From assembly GCA_965223355.1 (NCBI GenBank), contig CBDCWE010000003.1, positions 1,550,001 to 1,614,000 of the forward strand: DNA of 64,000 bases, written 5' to 3'. Positions 1 to 14,125 of this stretch are shown one piece after another. Origin of the DNA: Tectiglobus sp965223355 (GTDB lineage Bacteria; Pseudomonadota; Alphaproteobacteria; Rhizobiales; Hyphomicrobiaceae). Position numbers and translations under genes: made by a program. Positions within the stretch are counted from its first letter, which is position 1, and the number at the start of each line of letters is the position of its first letter. The notes beneath the pieces were generated by a model. The model saw nothing but the letters and a program-made list of their open reading frames with translations, did no database searches and had not been told where the DNA came from.

Positions 1-1389
1 CGGCGACTGGCGATACACGCTGCAGGTGTTGCAGTCGAAATATCGCTCGCCTGCTTCGCGTTGCTCGCCTGGGCGGTATTGCCGGATGGCACCGCCCGTA
101 TCGTTGCCTTTTCGATTGCCACGACCGGCCTGGTTCTCACACTCGCTATCAATCTCAACCCGTGCATGCGCTTCGATGGTTACTTTGTGCTTTCCGAGTT
201 GTTGGGCATCGATAATCTGCAGACGCGCGCCTTCGCGTTCGGGCGATGGCAGCTTCGTCAGTGGCTGTTGGCCCCGGATCTCCCGCCGCCCGAGATCCTG
301 CCTGCGCGATTGCAGGTCTCTCTGATCGCCTATGCGTGGGCGACATGGATCTATCGCTTGTTCCTGTTCACCGCCATTGCCGTCATCGTCTACACCACGT
401 TCTTCAAGGTGCTGGGCCTGTTGTTGTTTGCGCTCGAGATCTGGCTGCTCATTGTGCGGCCCATTTACAGGGAGATCGCACACTGGCCGAAGATGGTACG
501 CGCGGGGCAGGCCGGGTTGCGCCGTTTCGCGTCGCTTGCAGTTCTATGCGTGTTGATCGCGCTGCTGTTCTTGCCGTTATCCGGCAAGGTCGAGGTGCCG
601 GCGATCGTCGAGGCCGGTCGCTTGGCCAACGTCTATCCTGCACGGGCCGGTCAACTCGCCAAGATCAGGGTCAAGCCGGGTCAACGTGTTGAGAAGGGTG
701 CCGAACTCTTCCGTCTTCACGACCCGACATTGGAAAACGAGATCATCATCGCCCGCAACCGCCTGAAACTAGGCCGCTTGCGCCTGCAAAGGGTTGCACT
801 TGACTACTCCGATCGCGAGGCGGCGCTGGTCCTTCAAAATGAGGCGGCGCTGCTCAACGATCGGCTGCAAGGTCTGGAGCGCGAGCGCTCGGAACTGGTC
901 GTCCGCGCGCCGTTCGCCGGCGTGGTCTCCGACGTGCCGACCGACCTGCATGTCGGGCAATGGATAGCGAAGTCCTTTCGTCTTGCGCTGGTTGTCGGCC
1001 AGCACCGCGTCGTCGCTCGCGGGTATGTGCTTGATAGCGATCTCCACCGCATAGAACTGGGGGCGTCCGGCAAGTTCGTCGCAGATTTGGTCACGCTGCC
1101 GGCGGCGACGGTCGTGCTCAAAGGTATCTCCCTAGCTGCGACCGAGCAGCTGGAGTTGGAGGATCTGGCGAAGGCCCACGGTGGCGGAGTTGTAGCAAGG
1201 CTCGATGACAACGAGCATTACATACCGCTGCGACCACATTACCTGGCCCAGTTTGAAGTTACCGAACAACGCTCGACCCCACACCAGGTGCTGCGCGGCG
1301 TAATCCAACTCGACGGCGCGCCCGAAAGTGCCATGATGCGCGTCTACCTGTTGGTGGCACGTATCGTTATACGCGAAAGCGGGTTTTAG
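1..1389 (+). CDS. M50 metallopeptidase/HlyD-type membrane protein, C-terminal part (5' end outside window)
   Basis: The frame is open at base 1, so the start lies outside the window and about 460 residues are seen. The N-terminal part is membrane-embedded and carries NPCMRFDGYFVLSELL, which matches the NPxMRFDGY region of site-2-protease-like M50 peptidases fused to adaptor domains. Further hydrophobic segments follow around residues 120-160 and 195-215. A biotinyl-lipoyl/HlyD half-motif (GQLAKIRVKPGQRVEKG), a helical stretch and a second half (VRAPFAGVVSDV) come next, as in periplasmic adaptors. The family is usually about 700 residues and its catalytic HExxH would lie in the missing N-terminal part. 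It precedes a giant surface protein in the same orientation, so a role in export or processing of that protein is a reasonable inference. Confidence 0.8.
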   Translation, partial: RRLAIHAAGVAVEISLACFALLAWAVLPDGTARIVAFSIATTGLVLTLAINLNPCMRFDGYFVLSELLGIDNLQTRAFAFGRWQLRQWLLAPDLPPPEILPARLQVSLIAYAWATWIYRLFLFTAIAVIVYTTFFKVLGLLLFALEIWLLIVRPIYREIAHWPKMVRAGQAGLRRFASLAVLCVLIALLFLPLSGKVEVPAIVEAGRLANVYPARAGQLAKIRVKPGQRVEKGAELFRLHDPTLENEIIIARNRLKLGRLRLQRVALDYSDREAALVLQNEAALLNDRLQGLERERSELVVRAPFAGVVSDVPTDLHVGQWIAKSFRLALVVGQHRVVARGYVLDSDLHRIELGASGKFVADLVTLPAATVVLKGISLAATEQLELEDLAKAHGGGVVARLDDNEHYIPLRPHYLAQFEVTEQRSTPHQVLRGVIQLDGAPESAMMRVYLLVARIVIRESGF

Positions 1390-1447
1390 GCGATAAACGC
1401 ATAAATCCGGACGCATTGGCGCCGATTTGGCGAGGATCAAGCAAGGC

Positions 1448-1488
1448 GCGGCACCGGGAATGGGCCGGTTGCCGATTCCCGGTGCCGC
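1448..1488. terminator. Perfect 14-bp hairpin after the M50/HlyD gene, possible terminator
   Basis: GCGGCACCGGGAAT is followed by a 13-nt loop and its exact reverse complement. It begins about 60 bp after the stop codon at 1387-1389. No clear T-run follows, so it may be a processing or attenuation hairpin rather than a classical intrinsic terminator. Confidence 0.45.
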
Positions 1489-1499
1489 AACGCTAAAGA

Positions 1500-1735
1500 T
1501 CGCAGCGCCGCTTGATTTTGTGTATTTCATTATTGAATCAATTTTTATTCGAATCGTCATTACAAAACTTTATTGAAAGTTCTCACTATTAAACTTGAAG
1601 AATAATTGTCTTTTAAATAATAGTAAACTTTCAAAATTACTTCCTAATGCGAAGTTATGTTTTGTAAGAACTTTATCCGGCATTGTGGTGTGGCAGATCT
1701 ACCCCATCCGCCGTCGACCAAATGGAATTACGACA
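1500..1735 (+). promoter_or_regulatory. AT-rich leader upstream of the giant surface protein
   Basis: This stretch is much richer in A and T than its surroundings, especially 1520-1680, and lies directly before the giant gene. It is a likely promoter or regulatory leader. The reading frame stays open upstream to an ATG at 1595, but the 47 extra residues do not resemble family members, so this part is treated as leader. No individual promoter box is assigned. Confidence 0.35.
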
Positions 1736-4700
1736 ATGAGCTTGGAAAGTTTGCGGCGTAGCCAGCCGGATACACTGGCTCGGCTGTTGGGCGCGCGCTT
1801 GAACTATCAAGTACTCGAGGAGCGCCAGGCCTTTGATGGCGCGCTGCCGGCGACCGTGGATGCCGCAGCGGATGGGCATGGTGAAAATGGCGAAACGGAT
1901 GCAAGCTCTGATCCGCCATCCGACACATCCGATCGTTCGCAGCATTCGGACCCGTCGACCGACGACTTGGTCGCGGCGCTGAGTGCAACCTACGCCGAAG
2001 CCGCCGGCGAACTACCCCGGCGCACCGAGATCGTCTTCGTCGATTCCGGTGTCGAGGACTATCAGCACCTGCTCGCCGACATAACCGCTAACAGTGACGA
2101 CGGCCGCCAACTCGAGGTCGTGGTGCTCGACCACGATGAAGACGGCGTCGCGCGGATGGCCTCCGAGCTGTCCGGCCGCGACGACATTGATGCCATCCAC
2201 ATCATCGCTGAGGGCAACGCGGCCGAGCTGCATTTGGGCTCTACCTTTCTGACCTCGCAGGCGATCAATTCGACCTATGCCGAAGCCTTCGAGCAGATCG
2301 GTCAAAGTCTTACCGGTGAAGCCGACATCCTGATTTACGGCTGCAACTTCGGCGCAGGCGATGCCGGGTTTGCAGCAATGCGCAGCCTTGCCGAGCTCAC
2401 CGGTGCCGATATTGCCGCCAGCAACGATCGCACCGGACATGTTGCCCAGTTCGGTGACTGGGTTCTCGAAGTTTCGACCGGCTCGATCGAGACGACGTTG
2501 GCGGTCAGCGCCTACGGGCAGGCGTCATGGCACGGTGCACTTGCAACCTTTACGGTGACAAATACCAACGATACCGGCGTCGGCTCGCTGCGCCAGGCGA
2601 TCCTCGATGCCAATGCGAGCGCCGGCTCCGACAGCATTCACTTTGTCATTTCCGATCCACTGGTTGGCGGCGCCCATACCATCAGTTTGACGAGCGCTCT
2701 GCCTGTCATCTCCGAGACGGTCACGATCGACGCCACCACCGAGCCCGACTATTCCGGCGCGCCGGTTGTCATGCTTGATGGTACGGCGGCAGGTATCGCC
2801 TCACACGGGCTCATCGTCGACGGCGTTGGAACGACGATCCGCGGGCTTTCAATCGGCGCGTTCGATGCCACCGCGATCACCGTGACCGCCGACAACGTGA
2901 CGATCGTCGGCAACTATATCGGCTTGGCACCCGACGGCATCACCGCACGTGCCAACGGCGGCGGAATCACCGTCCTGGAGGCCGCCGACGCACGGATTGG
3001 TGGCTTGACGAGCGGCGATCGCAACGTCATTTCGGGCAATACCGGCACCGGCGTTGCCTTGATTGGCTCGGGCGCGATCGGCAATGTCGTTCGCGGCAAC
3101 TACATTGGCACCGACGCTACCGGCACCAGCGCAATTGGCAACACGCTCGATGGCGTGCACGTGACAGCCGGCGCATCATCGAACATCATTGGCGGCACTG
3201 TTTCCGGTGCGGGCAATCTCATCTTCGGCAATGGCGGCGCCGGCATATCGATTGACGCATCGTCCAATTCCAACAGTTTGCTCGGCAACGCTGTCTATTC
3301 GAACGGTCAGTTGGCGATCGATCTCGAAGCCGACGGCGTAACAGCGAACGATGCACTGGATGGCGACGCCGGCGCAAACGACTTACAGAATTTCCCGGTG
3401 TTGACCTCGGCGGTGACCGAAGGTGATGGCAAGATCACCGTCTTGGGCAGTTTGAATTCATCGGCCAACGACTACTTCCGGATCGAGTTTTTTGCCAGCG
3501 CTACGCAGGATGTCTCGGGTCATGGCGAAGCACAACGTTATCTCGGCCACGTCAATGTTGCCACCGATGGCAGCGGCAACGCCGATTTTGAGGCGATCCT
3601 GGGGGCGACGGTTGCCGCCGGCGAATACATCACTGCGACGGCAACCAACTCCGACGCCGCCTACGTAGCCTTCACCGACACATCTGAACTGGCTCAAAAC
3701 GTAACCGTCACCGATATCAACATCGCACCGACATTCGCGGTCGGCGACGGTTCCGTTATCACGGCCATCACCCCGCAGTTCGATGCTGCCTACGACATCA
3801 TCATCCAGCCGGACGGCAAGTATCTGGTGTTGTCGGAGGTCGACACGGCGGCAGTCGGCACGGACGTAAACATCGCCCTGTCGCGCTTCAATTCCGACGG
3901 TTCGCTCGACACCAGCTTTGGAACCGGCGGCACGGTAATCACGCCGATCACCGCCGATCAGGAATTGGCCGGCGGCGTGGCGCTTCAGGAAGACGGCAAG
4001 ATCGTCGTCGCCGGCGGATACTCGCCGGTCGCAACGCTGGACACGATTGTGCTGCGCTACAACGCCGACGGTACCCTCGACACCAGCTTCGACGGCGATG
4101 GCATGTTCGACCTGCCGTTCACAGCGACCGGCTACGACTACTTCACTGACGTTGCGGTTCAACCGGATGGCAAAATCGTCGCGTTCGGCAGTGCCGACTT
4201 CAGCGGCAACGTCGAAATAATCGGTGTTCGTTTGAATTCGGACGGCTCCCTCGACCCATCGTTTGACGGCGACGGTATTCGCATGGTCAGCCTGCCGAAC
4301 ATAGTCAACTTTGCGACGGCATTCGAATTGCAGAGTGACGGGCGCATTGTGATTGTCGGCTGGACATATGATGGATCTCAAAGGGATATATTCGCGCTCC
4401 GCCTGAACGATGACGCCAGCTTGGATACCAGCTTCGGCACCGGCGGCGTCCAGTATATCGAGGTCGGCTCCGTCTTCTCACTCCCACCTCAGGACGACTA
4501 CGCCTACGACGTTGCGATCGACGCGCAGGGACGCATCGTCATCGGCGGCGAGACGGAGACCGGATCAACTAACGAAATACTGGCAGTCAGGCTCAACGCC
4601 GACGGCTCGTTGGACGGCAGTTTTGGGACCAACGGCGTTGTCCAAATCGATGTCGGACCGTCGATCGAAATCATTCACAAGGTCGCGATCCAAAACGACG

Positions 4701-7700
4701 GCAAGATCGTCCTTGCCGGCTCGGTTTACGACGGCTCGTTGTTCGACGTCTTGCTGGTCCGTTTGAACGACGATGGTTCGATGGACACGTCGTTCGATGT
4801 TGATGGCATCATCCGCGATGATATCAACGGCGGCGATGAGTACGCATTGGCGCTCGCCATCGATGTCGACGGCAGCATTGTTGTGGCTGGCAACACAACC
4901 GTCGGCAGCGATCATGATATCTTGGTTGCGCGCTATAACAGCGACGGCAGTGTCGACAAGCGGTTCGACCCGATCAACACGCTTGACGGCAACCCAACAT
5001 TTGTCGAGGACGGCCCGGCCGTCGTGCTCGATGCCGACGTACAGATCTTCGATTACGAACTATCAGCGCTCGACAATTTCAACGGCGCAAGTTTGACGGT
5101 TTCACGTGCCGCCGGCGCCAATCCCGAGGATGTATTCACGGCGACCGGCAGCCTTGCCCCGTTGACCGAAGGTGGTGTTCTGCAAGTCGGCGCCACGGTG
5201 ATCGGCATGGTCACGACCAACAGCGCCGGCACACTCGTTCTCGCGTTCAATGCCAATGCGACCAATGCGCTGGTCAATCAGGCGATGCGCCAGATCGCCT
5301 ACCGCAATGATAGCGACGTACCACCGGCCAGTGTTCAGATTAATTGGACGTTCGACGACGGCAACTCCGGCGCACAGGGCACCGGCGGCAGCCAACAGGC
5401 GACCGGATCCGTGTTCGTCAATATCACGGCCGTCAATGACCCGCCGCTTGTTGATCTCAACGATGACGGCACGACGACGAGCCGCACGTTCGCCACGTCT
5501 TTCTCCGGCGGCGCTCCGATCTCAATCACCGATACGGACGCGACGGTATTTGACCCCGAAGGCAACATCACCGTCCTCGATGTCTCGATCGCGAACACCG
5601 ATCAAGATGGTGCCAACGAGATCGTAACGATCGGCGGCCTGGCGCTGCCATACGGGACCGTCCAGAACGCGGTCGTGATTGTTGGTGGCACGAACTTCCT
5701 CCTCCAATACGATGGCGACTCTTCGCTGCGCGTGACCAATAACGCCGACCCGGGCGGACCGATGCCGAACGCCGACCTGACGGCACTGATCCGCTCGGCC
5801 ACCTATGTCAACACACATGGTAATCCGACCGTAGGCCATCGATTTATCCACTTCCAGGCCACGGATTCCGAAGCTCAGACATCTTCCACCGCGACCGCCC
5901 AGGTTGCTGTCCTTTCGCCCAACAGCGCCCCGATAGTGGCTGCCGACACCGCTGTCGTGCAGCCGCTGCAACCGATCAACATCGACGTGCTTGCCAATGA
6001 CAGCGATCCTGACGGCGATCCGCTGACAATCGACGGAATCTATGATCCCGCCAACCCTGGTGTCCTGGTGCCCCTCGCGATTGGATCACCGGTCACGTTG
6101 GCGACCGGCACGACCGTTGAACGACTTGCCGACAACACACTCGAAATCACGCAGAGCGCCGGCATCTTGGAACAAGAGACCTTCTCATACCAGGTTTCGG
6201 ACGGGCAGGGTGGCGTCGACACAGGGGTCGTGACGCTCAACACCGATACCGATGGCGACGGCGTCATCAACGCTCAAGACATCGACGATGACAATGACGG
6301 CATTGTCGACAGCGTCGAAGGGATATCAAACGGCACGACGGACCTTATCGCCGATCCGTCGTTCAGCATCGGCATGGTCGACACTGCGGACTTTTATACC
6401 GCCGTCGATGGCTCGACCTCCTTCGCGATAAACACTGAGTTTGTCGGCAACTGGTCGACAACTGGAACCGTCGATTGGTCGCAGGGCCAGTACGTTGCCG
6501 TCTCGACTGCCGCTGCCGCCTCGGTTTATCCCGCGATGATCGATGTATCGCCGGCAGGCGGCGGTATGGTGTTGTTGTCGGTTGCCGGCGAATCGCTATC
6601 CAACGCGATGCCCACAATTGTCGGAGAGATCTATCAGGTCAGCTTTTATCTTGGCTCATTGCCAATGTATTCCGACGCCGACGGTAGTCTCACCGACTAC
6701 GCTCCGGACTTCACCTACGCCGTCGCCGGCGCTGAAAAACTGGACGGCAGTCCGGCGGTGTTTACCGAGGCGGATCTTCCCAACACCTACTTGGCTTCCG
6801 ATTTCCCATCCGTCATCACCAATACTGACCCGGGCGGCTACACCGCGCTCGATCCGCACTGGCAGTTGATTACGTTCGAGTTTCGGGCAACCGGCTCATC
6901 GAGCGTCTTGTCGCTACAAATGCACAATACAACGTCCGTCGTTACGTTGGACGACGTCCGCGTGACATTGACGTCGAACCCGGCCGTTCTGCGGGCAACG
7001 GACGGCGGCAGCCTTTACAGTCACATTGACATCGATTCCGATAACGATGGCATCACGGACAACGTTGAGGCGCAGAGCACGGCAGGCTACATCGCGCCGA
7101 GCGGTCTTGATAGCGATGGCGACGGCCTCGACGATGCCTATGACCAGGCCGTCGGAATTGCCGGCAGTCTTGGTTTGACGCCAATCGACACGGATGCGTC
7201 GCTTGGCACCGCTGACGGTATCGCCGACTATCTCGACACGGATTCGGACAACGATGGCCAAACCGACGCCGAAGAAGCCGGCCACGGCATTTTGCAAGCT
7301 GCAATCGATGCATCCGGCGACAGCGACGGCGATGGCCTGAAGGACGTTGTCGATGCGTTTGCTGGCTTTGACGTCAACGACGACAATCTCGATCCAACCA
7401 ACACCAACTTCAATCTGGCAGATAGCGACAACGACACGCTGCCCGACGGTTCCGACGCCGTGCCACTCAACCATGACTTGGACTATCGTGACGTCAACAG
7501 ACCACCGATCGCGACACCGAACAGTTTCAGCGTCACCGAGGATGATCTGCTGACCAGCAATCTCATCACCGTTGACACTGGCGCCGGCATTGACACCGAT
7601 CCTGATGGGGATCCATTCACGCTCACTCAGATCAACGGCGCCAGCTATACGCCCGGTCAGGCGATCACGCTTGCGTCCGGCGCCCGGCTGACCGCTCAGA

Positions 7701-10700
7701 CTGACGGCACGTTCGTCTATGACCCGAACGGCGCCTTCGATGGTCTGGCCGCCGGCGCCAGTGCAATCGACACGTTCACCTACCAAATCAGCGACGGCAA
7801 CGATGGGTTCGACACCGCAACCGTGACCATCACCATCACTGGCTTGAACGACAGCCCGACGATTGGCAGCGCCACCCTCGCCGCCGTCAGCGAAGACGAC
7901 ACCGACCCGCCGGGCGCAACCATTTCGAGCCTGATCGGCGCCAGCTTTAGTGATCCGGATGCCGGCGCCAGTTTGTCGGGCATCGTCGTCACGTCAAACA
8001 ACGCGCCCTTGAGCGAAGGTGTTTGGCAGTATTCAACCGATGCCGGCACAACCTGGTTTGCGATCGGCTCTGTCGGGGTTAACGGTCTGGGGCTTTCGGC
8101 CGGTTCCTACATTCGCTTCTTGCCGGCCAGCGACTATCACGGAACGCCAACTTTGATCTCGATCCGCGGGCTCGACAATACCTACGCCGGCGGCTTCTCC
8201 AATGGTGCCAGCCGGGTGATGATCAACACCTCGAGCCCTGGCGGCGGCTCCGCGATCAGCGCCGGCCTGCAAAACATCAGCACAAGCGTCACGGCCGTCG
8301 AGGACGCACCATTGGTCGATCTCAATGACGACGGCACGACATCCGGTCGAGACTATGCGGCGGTTTTCACGGAAGGTAGCCTGCCTGTTGCCGTCGCAGA
8401 CACCAATGCAGTGGTCTTTGATGTGGAATCGAATATCACGCATCTCGACGTGACGATCGCAGGTACCGACGCGGACGGTGCAAGCGAACTGGTACGCTTT
8501 GCGACCGCGACAATATCCAATGGAACACCGGCCAGCGGCACCGTTGTCGTCGGCGGGACGACCTTTGCCTATGCCTACGACGGCGGTTCGGGCCTGTCGT
8601 TCAACAACGTTGCCGGCGCCGGTATCGCCATCCCGAACGCAGATCTGACCGCCCTCATTCGAACCCTGACTTACGAGAACACCTCTCAAAATCCAACTGC
8701 CGGTGACCGCACGTTCTCGTTCATCGTCCGCGATGCCGGCGCGCTCGTCTCGACGACGGCGGTATCGACCATCACCGTCGAGCCGGTCAACGACGTACCG
8801 GTGGCAACCGGCGGGGCGGTTTCGGTCAGCGAGGACACGGCGCTGTTGTTTACAGCCGGCGACTTCGGCTTTACCGACGTCGAAGGCGACGCGTTGGCAT
8901 CGGTTACGCTCACCAACCTCAACCTCGCCGGCGGCACGCTGACCCATAGCGGCGGGATCGTCGCGGTCACCGACGGCATGACGGTAACCGCGGCCGAGCT
9001 GGCCGGCCTGACCTACGTGCCGGCCGCCAACTATCATGGCCCGGCGGGCTTCGACTTTACCGTCAACGATGCCGGCGCCGGTACCATCGCCGCCGCAATG
9101 GCGATCACCGTCGAGCCGGTCAACGACGTACCGGTGGCAACCGGCGGGGCGGTTTCGGTCAGCGAGGACACGGCGCTGTTGTTTACAGCCGGCGACTTCG
9201 GCTTTACCGACGTCGAAGGCGACGCGTTGGCATCGGTTACGCTCACCAACCTCAACCTCGCCGGCGGCACGCTGACCCATAGCGGCGGGACCGTCGCGGT
9301 CACCGACGGCATGACGGTAACCGCGGCCGAGCTGGCCGGCCTGACCTACGTGCCGGCCGCCAACTATCATGGCCCGGCGGGCTTCGACTTTACCGTCAAC
9401 GATGCCGGCGCCGGTACCATCGCCGCCGCAATGGCGATCACCGTCGAGCCGGTCAACGACGTACCGGTGGCAACCGGCGGGGCGGTTTCGGTCAGCGAGG
9501 ACACGGCGCTGTTGTTTACAGCCGGCGACTTCGGCTTTACCGACGTCGAAGGCGACGCGTTGGCATCGGTTACGCTCACCAACCTCAACCTCGCCGGCGG
9601 CACGCTGACCCATAGCGGCGGGACCGTCGCGGTCACCGACGGCATGACGGTAACCGCGGCCGAGCTGGCCGGCCTGACCTACGTGCCGGCCGCCAACTAT
9701 CATGGCCCGGCGGGCTTCGACTTTACCGTCAACGATGCCGGCGCCGGTACCATCGCCGCCGCAATGGCGATCACCGTCGAGCCGGTCAACGATCGCCCGC
9801 AGATCACCGCTCTGTCGCTGACCATCGACGAAGGCATGACGGTCGCGCTGGGCACGGACGAAATTGCCGTTGCGGATAGCGATCACGGCCCGGTCGATCT
9901 GATATTCACCGTTAGTGCACAGCGAAACGGCCAGTTCGAGTTCGTCGCCGCCCCCGGCACTGCGATCTTGTCGTTTACGCAGGCCGACATAGTCGCCGGC
10001 CTGGTCCAGTTCGTTCACGATGGCGGCGAAGATCCGCCGACCTATGATTTGACCGTGACTGACGGAAGCCTCACCGACGGGCCCACGACCGTGCAGGTGA
10101 CATTCACCAATGCACAAGATCAAGGCGTCGTGGTCAGCGAAACGCAACGACCAACCGCGCCGAGTTTCACAGGTCCCGAAACTCAGCAACAGGATCGAGA
10201 AGAAAGCGAGACTGCCGGCACTTCCAACGAAGCTCCCAGCGCGACCGGGTTCGTCGATCCGTCGCTTGAAAAAGCGCGCGGGCCAATCAATCCGGGCGCG
10301 GTAAAGCTGGCGAATTTTGCCATGCTTGCAAACGATCCACAGCACACCGACAACGGCTCGACCGGCCGTCACGTCGATGAGCGTGAGGCTGACGAGACGG
10401 CCGCCCGACGCCTTGAAGACCGCCAGTTCAGGCCGGGTCCCGCATCGTATTTCGGTCTGCCCGCCAACCTCAACATGCAGCGGTTCACGCAGTCTCTCGA
10501 CAGTGAGATTTCAAACTTTCGGCAGTCGTCCCAATATCTCGACAGCGTTGTCGGCAAAATAACGCTCGGCGTCGGGATGACGCTGACGGTTGGATACATA
10601 AGTTGGTTGGTTCGGGTCGGCGTCTTTGCAAGTGCGCTTCTGGCAACGGTTCCGGTGTGGGGCAGATTTGATCCGTTGATCGTGCTGACGTCCGATGACG

Positions 10701-10785
10701 AGGACGATGCTCAAGTTGGTGATGATGAATCCAAGGCCGAAAGCCTGTTTGTTACTCACCAATCGACGGAGGGCGTGGTGCGGTA

Positions 10786-10786
<1 letters not shown>
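1736..10786 (+). CDS. Giant DUF4347/beta-helix/delta-60/cadherin-like repeat surface protein
   Basis: About 3016 residues from ATG 1736, preceded by a weak GGAATT ribosome site; an in-frame ATG at 1595 would add 47 residues. Near the N-terminus LEERQAFDGALP resembles the LEPR-XLL motif of such proteins. Rough domain order: DUF4347 (95-265, VFVDSGVEDYQHL), right-handed beta-helix starting TVTNTNDTGVGSLRQAIL (270-530), delta-60 repeats with SDGSLDTSFG and QPDGKIV motifs (680-1085), cadherin/VCBS-like repeats, Asp-rich calcium loops of the DTDGDGVINAQDIDDDNDG type (about 1503-1525 and again about 1765-1920), then more cadherin-like repeats, three of them almost identical. A C-terminal hydrophobic hairpin with GYISWLVRVGVFASALL (about 2940-2982) should anchor it in a membrane. 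It is probably a cell-surface adhesin or sensor. The stop codon overlaps the start of the kinase gene, suggesting joint function. Confidence 0.88.
8777..9775 (+). repeat. Three tandem 333-bp coding repeats (111 residues each)
   Basis: Units start at 8777, 9110 and 9443, each with codons for VEPVNDVPVATGG, and a fourth copy begins at 9776 before diverging. By eye the three units differ at one base only: unit 1 has ATC and units 2 and 3 ACC in SGG(I/T)VAVTDG. Synonymous positions are identical, so the duplication or gene conversion is recent. Each unit is one cadherin/VCBS-like domain. Confidence 0.95.
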
Positions 10787-14076
<3,290 letters not shown>

Positions 14077-14079
14077 GGT

Positions 14080-14098
14080 GGCCGGCCATTTGCCGGCC
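14080..14098. terminator. GC-rich hairpin between convergent genes
   Basis: GGCCGGC, a 5-nt loop and GCCGGCC lie directly after the kinase stop and before the end of the convergent selD gene. It is probably a shared transcription end, although no T-run is obvious. Confidence 0.45.
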
Positions 14099-14125
14099 GG
14101 CTCGCCCGCGCCGCCTGGCGATCCG

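Noticed and set aside
1595..1735. ATG 1595 as start of the giant surface protein
   Set aside because: The 47 extra residues are AT-rich leader-like sequence, and the LEPR-like motif and domain order fit the ATG at 1736 better.
8777..9775. CRISPR array
   Set aside because: The 333-bp units are coding, contiguous and have no spacers; the 11-bp array at 20568 has no spacers either.
8033..10372. 779-codon minus-strand ORF opposite the repeat region of the surface protein
   Set aside because: It mirrors the GC-rich repeats of the plus-strand gene, has low-complexity Gly/Arg/Val content and no family pattern.
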